This document shows positions 54,990-64,000 of a stretch of 64,000 nucleotides of DNA, piece by piece. This DNA is from Gigaspora rosea (taxonomy: Eukaryota; Glomeromycota; Glomeromycetes; Diversisporales; Gigasporaceae). Numbering within the stretch: the first letter of the stretch is position 1; each line of letters opens with the position of its first letter. The stretch is taken from assembly GCA_003550325.1 (NCBI GenBank), contig QKWP01000120.1:59310-123309 (forward strand), given 5' to 3'. The notes under the pieces were generated by a model. That model saw nothing but the letters and a program-made list of their open reading frames with translations. It was not told the origin of the DNA and searched no databases. A program made the translations under genes and the position numbers.

Positions 54990-55545
54990 TTCCAAAAATC
55001 TTTAACAGTGAATAATTTTTGTTTCACTAGTCCATTTTGATGAAACAACTACCAAAATGTTCACATTGATGAGACAGTTCTAATGAATCCAAAATCGCTA
55101 AAATTCAATCACTAGATCCAGAGATCATTAACGATTTGTATCACTTTGGGTATTTAAGAATTGGTTTTTTAGGACCCCGAAATATACATAGATAGGTCAG
55201 GTATGAGTTTGCTTATTTTTGAGGGTTTTATGCAGATTTTTTCTATTTATAGTAATTTTTTGCTTATTGTTGAAGTTTTTATGCAGATTTTTCTTTTTTT
55301 TAGTAACCCTATAATTAACCTGACCTATCTATATATATTTCGGGGTCCTGGTTTTTTGCAATTTTTAAATACCTGAAGTGACACAAATCGTTAATGTTCT
55401 CTGGATCCAGTAATTGGATTTTAACGATTTTGGGTTCATTAGAATCATCTCATCAATGTTCATCAAAAACAGACTGGTGGAACAAAAGTTAGTTGCTGTT
55501 AAAGATTTTTGGAATTTTTAATAATAAATTCCAAAAATCCACAGA
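54990..55545. repeat. fold-back element, 'CAATGAGAC' family, interrupted by a MITE
   Basis: TTTTTGGAATTTTTAATAAT and CTGGATCCAGTAATTGGATT on the right are inverse to CCAAAAATCTTTAACAG and AATCACTAGATCCAGAG on the left. The symmetry centre coincides with the inserted AGGACCC MITE. Sister elements are at 60840-61030, 62820-63545 and 63540-63720. Confidence 0.75.
55171..55349. repeat. MITE, AGGACCC family, 179-bp subfamily, copy 1
   Basis: AGGACCCCGAAATATACATA at the left and TATATATTTCGGGGTCCT at the right are inverse, continuing into GATAGGTCAGGT/ACCTGACCTATC. Perfect 8-bp target duplication GGTTTTTT at 55163-55170 and 55350-55357. Confidence 0.95.
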
Positions 55546-56129
55546 TACATTTTGTCTAGTAATACCTAGGGTTAGTAAAATAAACGGGGAACAACTTACT
55601 ATAATATATAGTCAATAAAAATAACGTGCAATAATTTTGTGTAACAATTACATAATGTATAATAAAAATATTTACAACGCTATATCAAAAAACCTTTGGT
55701 TATATTGATTACTCGCTGATTCAAAACATGTTACTGCCACATTCAATTTCTGTTGTTTGGTAGATTTGTGTAGAGATTAGGCATATTTTGGTATTCATAG
55801 AAACAAATATAATTTTCTTAAATAATTGAAATTGTTAAATGCTAAATTCTGATTTATTAACTGATTTATATTTGTTTTAAACCTCTGGCAAACTGTATTT
55901 ATTTTACACGTTATATAACAACATTACTTTGGAAAGCAAACAACTAGTAATTATTTTTGATATTTAACTTAAACACATGTAATATAATGAAAATTCTTTA
56001 AACTTTAATGCATTAATTTTTAGGCGTATTATGAAATTTGTTTCAGAAAAAGAAAAAGCAAGTTATATAAGAACAAGCTTTTATCAGAAAATTTTGAGAC
56101 CCAATTATATTCCGTTACAAGCAGTTAGT

Positions 56130-56330
56130 CGATTATGATTGATTAGTTTTAACTGATAATTATTGCTGGTGTTACTGGTAATCGATTATATCAAATTGAT
56201 AATAATCGATTATATTGATTATAATATACATATCCAAAAATCGATTAAAATCAATTAGTAACCAACTATAATCAATGGTAGTGATAAGAATTACTTTTAG
56301 ATTTTAATCAATTCTAATCATATTTTGTAA
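56130..56330. repeat. core-iterated repeat, ATCGATTATA core, copy 2
   Basis: Iterates AATCGATTATA and TGATAATAATCGATT as at 6545-6788, with more TG/CA variants (GTCGATTATGATTG). Confidence 0.6.
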
Positions 56331-56369
56331 AATTTTCTAATGTTAAAAAATTTTCATAAATAGTTTATT

Positions 56370-56552
56370 AGAACCCCGAAATATACATAGATAGGTCAGG
56401 TATGAGTTTGCTTATTTTTGAGGTTTTTTATACAGATCTTTTCCAATTATAGTAATTTTTTTGCTTATTTTTTTGAAGTTTTTTCTACAGATCTTTTCTT
56501 TTTTAGTAATCTTATAATTAACCTGACCTATCTATATATATTTTGGGGTCCT
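56370..56552. repeat. MITE, AGGACCC family, 179-bp subfamily, copy 2
   Basis: AGAACCCCGAAATATACATA and TATATATTTTGGGGTCCT are inverse. Perfect 8-bp duplication AGTTTATT at 56362-56369 and 56553-56560. The interior parallels 55171-55349. Confidence 0.95.
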
Positions 56553-56836
56553 AGTTTATTATATAAAATTACCATAAATTACTGTACATTTTTTTTAAAA
56601 AAATTTTATTTAAAATAAAAAAATTAAATCATAAATATGCATAGTGGGGGCTCGATGATTTAGTGCTAAGTTCATTTAACCATAACTTGAGCCTTGGCAT
56701 ACTCTTAATGTAAGTTAGATCTACAAGTCCTTTGTCTCGCCATTTGAACTATTAAAAAAGTTTGAATTAACTTTTATTTATTGATAAGCGAATACCTTAA
56801 ATTGGCTTAGCTTTACTTCACTAGCAATCGTTCACT

Positions 56837-56948
56837 AATACCAAAGTAAAAATATATACTTGCAACTAATTAAATGTTAACTATAACCCTATATGATGTT
56901 AACTAAATGAGCTATCAGTAAAATAATTGCTAGTGAAATGAGTAGCAC
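56837..56948. repeat. MITE, 'CACCGACA' family, decayed copy
   Basis: TTCACTAATACCAAAGTAAA at the left, then CTTGCAACTAATTAAA, ACCCTATATGATGTTAACTAAATGAGCT and TAGTGAAATGAG, follow the plan of the 6103 element (minus orientation of its interior). GTCGG is replaced by ATCAG or CTAG. Confidence 0.6.
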
Positions 56949-57939
56949 CATCTTAACTTTAGCCTTACCTTCATCTTGGCCTTACACTTTACGTTCATCC
57001 TTTTTAGCTTTGTCTTGATCATAAGCAAGTGCCTTACATTAATCCTTTTAAACTTCTTTAGTGAATGCTTTATATTTATCTTTTTCAACTCCTGAATCAT
57101 AAACGAAGGCCTTCTGAATCATAAGTAAATACCTTATATTCATTCCTTTTGGCACCTTCCAACTCCAAGATTATTTATTCTAAGGTTTAGAGGTTCAAAA
57201 CAGTTATACAGTGCCTTTTTGCTGGATCCAAGTACTTATCTTTGCTAACATTTTAATCTAGACCACGTTATGAGAAGTATATGATTCAATTTTTAAAAAC
57301 ACAAAAAACTAGTATCAAGATTTACAAAGCTAGTTACCAGCCTTAAGTCATTCTGAATTTTGGAAAAAAATCCATATTCAAATAGCTGAAATTTTTATTA
57401 TTAAAATTTTTGAAAGTTGGGATGCGATTATATAAATTTGTATATAAAAATCTATGTAAATCTATATCGTAACAGTTTTGGAGATCAATTATCTACTTGT
57501 ATAATATTGAGTTGACTCCCGTTTATTTTATTAACCCCAGATAATACTTACGTAATTACTTGTATACAATAGTTAATTTTTTAAAAAAATTAACTATCAA
57601 TTACTCAAGAATTACTGAACTAAATTATCTAAATTTTTATATATTATAGACAAATATTAATACTATCTATAATAAAAATTTGTACTAATTTGGATTACTA
57701 GTTATAGAGATATCAATTATCAAAGTTTGAGTAAAAATTACAAATTTTTTAATAATTTACTATTATAAAATTTCAAGTTTTCTAAATACACCTATGGTGT
57801 TGAATACTATGTTATACAAAACTATTAGAATAGCCAATCAAAATTTAAGATCAGGCATAATATAAAATTTTGATTTTTTTTTGTTTATTTTTTAAAAAAA
57901 TTTCATATCTTAAAAGTTTGCTTATGTCAGCACACACAA
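56949..57939. other. gene-free region
   Basis: 56950-57170 iterates CCTTACATT(C/A)ATCCTTTT-like phrases. 57540-57740 duplicates 60360-60600 (TACTTGTATACAATAGTTAA, ATTACTAGTTATA.AGATAT). No gene seen. Confidence 0.45.
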
Positions 57940-59770
57940 CGAAGCTTAAAAGGTGCAAAGGCTGCCAAGTAAACAAAGGCCTTGACTACTCGGAATATAC
58001 TATGTACTTCAGCGTAAATTAAGAAGCAAAAAGCGAGTGCTGCAAAACAACTTGGTGAAAAAAGCAAAGGAGGCAGAAGAATGCACATTGAAAATTCCAC
58101 TAGAATGCCTCAATGAAAAGAGAAACTGGGAACAAATGACAGGTGACAGGCCTTATATAGATGGTTCACAAATACTCGTAATCAAAATAGAAAGAACTAA
58201 TTAGCATTCATCTAGAAGAGTCGCAAGCGGTGGAAAAACTAAAGCTGCTATTAAGACAAATCAGAGGGCATAAAAAACTGAACTTCTACACAGATGGATC
58301 CCTAATAAACCCAAATAGGGAGATGAACAAAAGAAAATAGGCCTGGGCTGGGTCACGAGCATGGTTAGTGATAGAAAAGAAACAACAATCGCAAAATTCA
58401 GTGGCAGGATAGGAGACTGGCTATCGGCTACTCGAGCTGAACTGGGTGCCATATAGACTACTCTACTGGTGACACCTGAAAAAGCATGCGTGACAATATA
58501 CACTGATAGTAAAGAAGCCCTTAAGAATGTACATAAGGCCAGGCTTATACGAAAAATGAGAGAAACCCTGAAATCTAATAATGATAGCCTGCTATTACAA
58601 ATACACATGGCAATCGAGTCAAAAGAGATCAAATTAAGATTGAAAAAAATTAAAAGCTATAGTGGCATATGTTTGCACGATGATGCAGATGCATTAGCAA
58701 AAGAAGGTGCAACAGGGGTAAATATTGTAGCTCCTAGGTGGCTGTGGACTAGTATCATCAAAATAGATTTAAGTTGGAAAAATCTAAGAGTAGACAACCC
58801 ATCAAGAGCTTTCATAATACAAATAATCTCTAACATTTTGGAAACTGAATGAGCCGCTACCAAGAGTATAAGGTTTTGGACAATAGATAGAGAAAAAGAA
58901 GAAAATAAGTTGGATTGGAGGGTCATCTAGAAAAACATGGACAAGGTCAAAGGCAGAAATTGCCGAAGAGCAAAGGATAATCAAGACTGGATCTTCAGAA
59001 TAAAGTGCTTGAACAGCCTGCTTCCCACACAAGTGTGCAAAAGCAAAGAAGAAACAGTATATATAAGGAGGACACATGCAGAGTATGTCTGAAAGAAAGA
59101 GAAACACAAGATCACCTTACGAAATGCCCCTTGTTAGATCTGGTTTGGTCTGTTATTGAAAAAGAATGCACAAAGCTAGTCATCAAAAAAGGCACAAATG
59201 GGAAGAAATACGATATGAGGTTACAGGTGCACCTTTTTGGAGCAACGAAGCAAGAAAAAACACTAGTCAGATCAGAAATTATCAGAGGAGTAATATTAAT
59301 AGAGAGAGCACAAAAAGTTGCTGATCTGACTGGAAAGAAGAAAGGAGCCAAGAAAGTAATACAGAACCTAGTTAATCTGGCGCAAAGCAGGTTTATAAAG
59401 CATATATGAAAATTCAGATGCAAATTAACAGCTGAGTAGAAAGAGAAGGAAGGTATTACGAAAGATAGCAAATGAAAACCCAAAGTTCAGAAAGTCAAGT
59501 ACAGATCCAGCTAAAAAAAGAAAAGGCAAGGAAGAGCAGACTCCACAACCAGAAGCAAGTGGCAACCAGAATGATATACTCGAAAGACAATAAAAGAAGT
59601 AAACAAAGAAAATCAAGACCCCTAACGAGAAGTTAGCAAAACGGAAAAGAAGAAGAAGAAAAAAAAAGAAAGAAGCTAAACTAAAAATTGTGAGAATTCA
59701 CATATTGTCCTTAGAAAGCTGAATAAAAGAGGGCACAGTGCCAGAATAGCTTTCTCTAAACAAACAAAAA
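57940..59770 (+). pseudogene. 3' fragment of a non-LTR retrotransposon (LINE) with RNase H domain
   Basis: Coding blocks in order: 'LKRCKGCQVNKGLDYSEY' (57950-58000); 'KKAKEAEECTLKIPLECLN'; 'LNFYTDGSLINP' (58278), the first RNase H Asp; after a frameshift 'GLGWVTSM...SATRAELGAI' with the catalytic Glu; 'VTIYTDSKEAL' with the second Asp; 'HDDADALAKEGA' with the fourth acidic site (58679). Then 'DWIFRIKCLNSLLPTQVC', and after another frameshift the C-terminal zinc motif 'CRVCLKERETQDHLTKC' (59071-59130), with Lys/Arg-rich text to 59409. This RNase H plus CCHC-type tail is the usual end of many LINE ORF2 proteins. No reverse transcriptase is present upstream, so the copy is 5'-truncated. Stops near 58454, 58850 and 58928 stand where Trp is expected, indicating G-to-A decay. 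The A-rich 3' part runs to about 59770. Confidence 0.85.
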
Positions 59771-61901
59771 TTTCAAAATAAGCAATCTTGATATGGCATA
59801 TAATAGCCTGTCTGTAATGTGCGGAAGCATAACTTTTAGCTATATAAGTGATCTAACCTAAACAAAAAGTCGTTATAGTGGATCGCATTGGGCAGTAAGC
59901 TTGGTGAATCTTTATTAAATAGAACATTGTAGTACATAGATAGACAAATTTTTTTGAATATACATGTATTTTGTTCACAAAAAATAAAGATAAGATCGCT
60001 TACAAAAAATAAAATTTTGCTTATAAAACCATCTTTGAGCTCTACTAAAAAAAATTTCTTGTAAATTTTGTATATACTAATGCCCTGATAAAATCCCAGC
60101 CTAACCCTAATTCTAAAATAATTAAAAATTTATTTTTTGTTTTATAAACATTTATTTTTTTGTTTTTGTTATACAGATTTGCAAATTTAATTTACCTATA
60201 GTGTTTAACACCATAGGTGTGTTTTATAATAATTGTAAAATTTTTGCTATTTTTACTCAAATTTTGATAATAGATCTCAATAACTAGTAATTCAAATTAG
60301 CTCAGATTTTTACTATAGATAGTATCAATATTCATCTAAGATATATAAAAATTTTAAACAATTTGGTTTAGTAATTCTTGAGTAATCACTTGTATACAAT
60401 AGTTAATTTTTTTTAAAAAAAAAATAGACTATCATTTACAAGCAATTATTCAAGTATTACTGGACCAAATTATTTAAATTTTTATATATTATAAAATGAA
60501 TATTGACATTATTTATGATAAAAATTTGGACCAATTTTGATTACTAGTTATAAAGATATCAATTATCAAAGTTTGAATAAAAATAATAAATTTTTTAATA
60601 AGGGTGCTAACATTTATTACCTAATATCCATTTACTAAAGGCCTTACCTCACCCCAGGTAAAATCTATAAATATAATAAATATCAGCACCCTAATCAACT
60701 ATTATAAAATTTTTGCTATTTTTATTCAAAATTTGATAATGAATATTTTAATAAGAGAAGGGCCATTTATTAGCTAATATTTTGCTACTAAAAGGCTATC
60801 ACCCTCCTCCCTACCTGATCATAAATATTGCAATTTGATTGGCTAAAATTATTAAAATTTTAAAAAATTTTCGAATTTTATTATTAGATAATTTTTGAAC
60901 TAGTGGTCTGGTTTGGATGATTTTACTATCAAAATGTTTATTTCAGTGAGATAATTCCAACAAGTCTAAAATTATTAAAATTCAATTACAGAATTCTGAG
61001 ATCGTTATAGATTTGTATTGCTCTAGTTATATTATTTTTGAACATGGGGTCTTTGCAATAGAAAGCACTGATAATGCCAAAAATGAAAATCAGGTTTTTA
61101 TTATATTTGGATAAATTTTGACGGTTGTTGCTTAATTTTCCAAAAGTTAGTTTCCACTAGCCCATTTTTCTGATACTATATTTTTGACAGAAAGTTTTAC
61201 CTATAGATTGACAGAAACTTTTCTTAACATACTATGCTTTCAACATTTCCTTTCCTTGACAGACATATTTTCGAAAAAATATTTTATTAATATGACATAT
61301 TTCAAAAAGAATATTTTCTGACATGATATACTTTCAACATCTTTTCCTGATAGGATCTTTCCCTGATTAGAAATTTTGTTTAAAAATAATTATTGGATAA
61401 TTTCAAAAAAAGTGATATATTCGTGCTCATCATATCATATAATTAAGCACTCAGCCTAAATTAGGGTTAGGGTTAGATTAAAATTAGGTAATAGTATAAT
61501 TTAGGCTGAGTTGTTAGTACTATTGTAGCTGCATAATTTTATATGATATGATAATCACTGGGTTTATTGCTCTTGTTAAAAAAAGTGCATTCAATAAAAC
61601 TTAGTGTCAGAAAAAAGTCAAATTAAAAATATATCATGTCAGATAAATGTCTTGTCAAAAATATAAGATGTCAAGGAAAAGAGATGTCAAAAACATGGTA
61701 TGTCAAGGAAAGATTCTGCTAACAAAAAGTGCTGTAGGTGAAACATTCTGTCAGGGATATAGTGTCAAAAAAATAAGCTAGCAGGAAACTAACTTTCGAA
61801 AAATCATATTGTAATCATTTTGATACATGCTACATTTTTTTCAATTATAAGTGAAAATTAATTTGAATAATAAAAAATTGAAATATTTAAAAAAAAATTT
61901 T
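59771..61901. other. gene-free region of repeats
   Basis: 60050-60130 matches 54120-54240 including TAACCCTAATTCTA. 60360-60600 duplicates 57540-57740. 60840-61030 is half of a CAATGAGAC-type fold-back. 61135-61800 iterates TTTCCTTGACA/TGTCAAGGAAA and TGACATATTTT cores, symmetrical about 61460 where AGGGTTAGGGTTAG lies. No exon seen. Confidence 0.5.
60601..60692. repeat. 92-bp MITE, AGGGTGCT termini
   Basis: AGGGTGCTAACATTTATTA and TAATAAATATCAGCACCCT are inverse with two differences; the interior contains TTACCTCACCCCAGGTAA. Related ends occur at 25482 and near 60748. Confidence 0.8.
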
Positions 61902-61909
61902 TAAGAATT

Positions 61910-62279
61910 TTATATGCAACTTCTCCATACTAGAATCACAACTAAAAGATATAATTATGGTACTGGCAGAAGAACTAGAATTACAAGTAATCAATCTGAG
62001 AGAATTTATAACAGCATTTAAAAATGACCACATTATCTGTGGTCTACCGTTAGGTTTTATAACTACAGCAATGCTTGCTTCCTTTAGTAAACAAAGTAAT
62101 AAAATCAAACATTCACCCTTATTATACTATCTTATAGCAAAAATAATTTATGATAAAATCTGGCTGCCCTCTCGTCAGATTACCATGATTTAGTTATTCC
62201 TGCTCCTCCCCCACTTAACAAAATAGAAAGAATATCTACCCCTTCTTTCTTAATTCTTGATACAATTAGAAATAGATAA
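61910..62279 (+). pseudogene. coding remnant with one frameshift, unrecognised
   Basis: The frame opens near 61910 ('CNFSILESQLKDIIMVLAEE') and continues through 'LELQVINLREFITAFKN', 'DHIICGLPLGFITTAMLASF' and 'SPLLYYLIAKIIYDKIWLPS'. Near 62165 the sense shifts by one frame and continues 'SDYHDLVIPAPPPLNKIERI' to a stop at 62277-62279. Codon choice and composition are protein-like and non-repetitive, unlike the flanks. I do not recognise the family. A fragment of a transposon-encoded protein or of a captured host gene is possible. There is no upstream exon in sight. Confidence 0.5.
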
Positions 62280-62819
62280 ATATATTAGCAAAAGATGTAC
62301 ATATTTACATGCAAGCTAAAGGTCTATGACCGACCTGTCTAGTACAGCTTAGGTCAAGAGTAAAGTAGCTCTTACCCCTACCTCACCCTTTTCATTAAAA
62401 TTATAAATGTAAAATTGATTAATAAAGAGTTAGAGGATAGATCTGTTGTATAAAAAAAAAATTTTTTTGAGGATTTTGTAAATCATGGATTATCTGATAT
62501 AATGGACTAATCAAATCACGAAAATTTAGATTAACCCAGATTAGTTCGAACAAAACAAATGTAATTTTCTCAAAATTATATATAAACCAGAATTGGTCCT
62601 TTTTACTGCAAAAGCAGGACTCCAAAGAACTCTGATACAACTCAGATCTGAGTTTGTATAATTTTAGCAGTATTTTAGCCAAATAAATGTATAAAATAAA
62701 GCAAAATTTGAAAATTTACTATATAAAAATGCAATATTTGATGAATTTCTATACAAAATTTTCTTTTTTGGAAATCTGAGTTGTATTAGAGTTCTTCAGT
62801 GTCCTGCAAAGGCCCCATA
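62280..62819. other. gene-free region with an inverted pair
   Basis: AACTCAGATCTGAGTTTGTA near 62640 and GGAAATCTGAGTTGTATTAGAG near 62770, together with CAAAGAACTCTGATACAACT, form a loose fold-back. The minus frame 62419-62682 arises here and shows no domain. Confidence 0.4.
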
Positions 62820-63720
62820 TATTAAAAATTATTAAAAATCCTATAAACTTTAATATTGAATAACTTCTAAACCAGTAATCCATTTTAGATGATTTTACTA
62901 CCAAAATGCTCATCTCAATGAGACAATTCTAATAAGTCCAAAGTTGTCCAAATATGATCACAGATTCCAGAGATATTTGTTATTTTTAATTTATTTAATA
63001 TATTTATATTAAAATAATACAATATATAGTATGTTACACATTAAAGCAGCTCTTTTTATATATAATTTTTTTGAGATAATTGAGTTTAATAATTTGTTTT
63101 GATTTTCGGACTGATTCAGGATTAATTGAATTTTACGATTTTGATTAATTAAATGTAACAAATAACTATTGGGTAATCTCATAGAATTGGCCTTACGTGG
63201 GCCTTATATAATTTTCTTTTACAATTATTTTGATTTTTTATTATACAAATCGACTTTGAAAAATATTGATCATGTCAAAATTTATATAAATTTAATGAAA
63301 ACTCTATTTTCAAAAAATTGCAAAAAAGGCCTGTTTTAATGTGTAACACCCTATATAATAATCTCTGATTTCTGTGATCAAAATTTAACAATTTTAGATT
63401 CATTAGAATCGTTTCATTAAGATGAGTATTTTGGTAGTAAAATTATCTAAAATGGATTACTGGTTCAGAAGTTATTCAATTTTAAAGTTTATAAAATTTT
63501 TAATAATAATTTTTAATATATAACTTGAGCAATACAAAACTATAATGTTCTTGGAACCCTGTAATTGGATTTTGATGATTTTGGGCTTATTGAAATCATC
63601 TCACTAAAATGAACATTTTGGCAATAAAATCATTCAAACCAAATCACTGGTTCGAAAATTATTTAATATTAAATTTTAAAAATTTTTAGAAATTTTTAAA
63701 AATTTTAAATAAAAATTTAG
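62820..63720. repeat. fold-back elements, 'CAATGAGAC' family, one and a half copies
   Basis: 62850-62990 (GATGATTTTACTACCAAAAT, CTCAATGAGACAATTCTAAT) is inverse to 63370-63490 (TTGGTAGTAAAATTATC, CATTAGAATCGTTTCATTAA). A second half-copy follows at 63540-63700 (AATCATCTCACTAAAATGAA, GGCAATAAAATCATTCAAAC). Same family as 54990-55545 and 60840-61030. Confidence 0.75.
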
Positions 63721-64000
63721 CCAATCAAAAGTTATCTGCTATTAGAACCTAATAATTTTCTGACTCCCTTTACCGCAAATCTTATGTTTTTGATACTCCT
63801 GCACTTACTTTTTTGATACTCCTGTATGTACCCCAAAATTACGCTTACTTTTTTTGATGCAGATCTGCATATATACACGTGATTTGTGTTACACAAAGGC
63901 ACAGTGCATTGTTTTTGCAAAAATAATTTTTGGTTACACGCTGTTAATGTTGTATAACGTTATACAAGTCTAATTTGCCCAGCATTAAGCTTAATGCTGG
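63721..64000. other. gene-free window end
   Basis: Contains TTTTTGATACTCCTG twice (63786, 63811) and a terminal palindrome CCAGCATTAAGCTTAATGCTGG that ends the window. The minus frame 63732-63920 shows no domain. Confidence 0.4.

Noticed and set aside
58261..58632. Minus-strand frames across the LINE fragment (58261-58632, 58657-58926, 58802-59107, 59112-59483)
   Set aside because: All are antisense to the legible RNase H and zinc-motif coding strand.

Overview
The window is strongly AT-rich eukaryotic nuclear DNA. It has few genes, short GT-AG introns of mostly 85-160 bases, and very many nested repeats. Two paralogous single-exon F-box proteins, a DUF2427/YTP1 gene, an MFS transporter and a decayed Fanzor/TnpB-like gene together suggest an arbuscular mycorrhizal fungus of the Rhizophagus type (Glomeromycotina). 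That assignment is inference from gene style, not a database match.

Layout. 1-11.7 kb has no gene I can support; it holds miniature inverted-repeat elements (MITEs), interstitial telomere-like repeats and low-complexity 'core-iterated' repeats. 11.8-20.5 kb is genic, all on the minus strand: an F-box protein (11809-13530), an eight-exon DUF2427/YTP1 membrane protein with two micro-exons (15050-17366), a small two-exon gene (19311-19599) and a partial gene (20198-20518). 20.5-31.4 kb is a decayed block. Its centrepiece is a minus-strand Fanzor/TnpB (OrfB_IS605-type RNA-guided nuclease) pseudogene at about 27704-29975, broken by frameshifts, stops and inserted elements, and lying between long inverted repeats (about 26.68-27.21 and 30.46-30.97 kb). 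31.8-33.8 kb is a four-exon MFS transporter. 33.8-41 kb is repeat-rich and gene-poor. 41.4-43.0 kb is the second F-box protein.

43-64 kb is almost entirely transposable-element material. A 5 kb array of alternating palindromes (47.75-53.04 kb) carries several nested insertions: an 8-bp-TSD MITE, a tRNA-headed SINE inside that MITE, a poly(A) retroposon, and a fold-back element beside an assembly gap. A decayed LINE fragment with an RNase H domain lies at 57.9-59.8 kb.

The intact genes are unrelated single-copy or family genes with no operon-like arrangement. The right-hand half and the 22-31 kb block show heavy C-to-T/G-to-A decay: stops fall where Gln, Trp or Arg codons are expected, and repeats have lost CG compared with sister copies on the left. 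This is consistent with a cytosine-methylated, transposon-rich compartment. All boundaries were read by eye.
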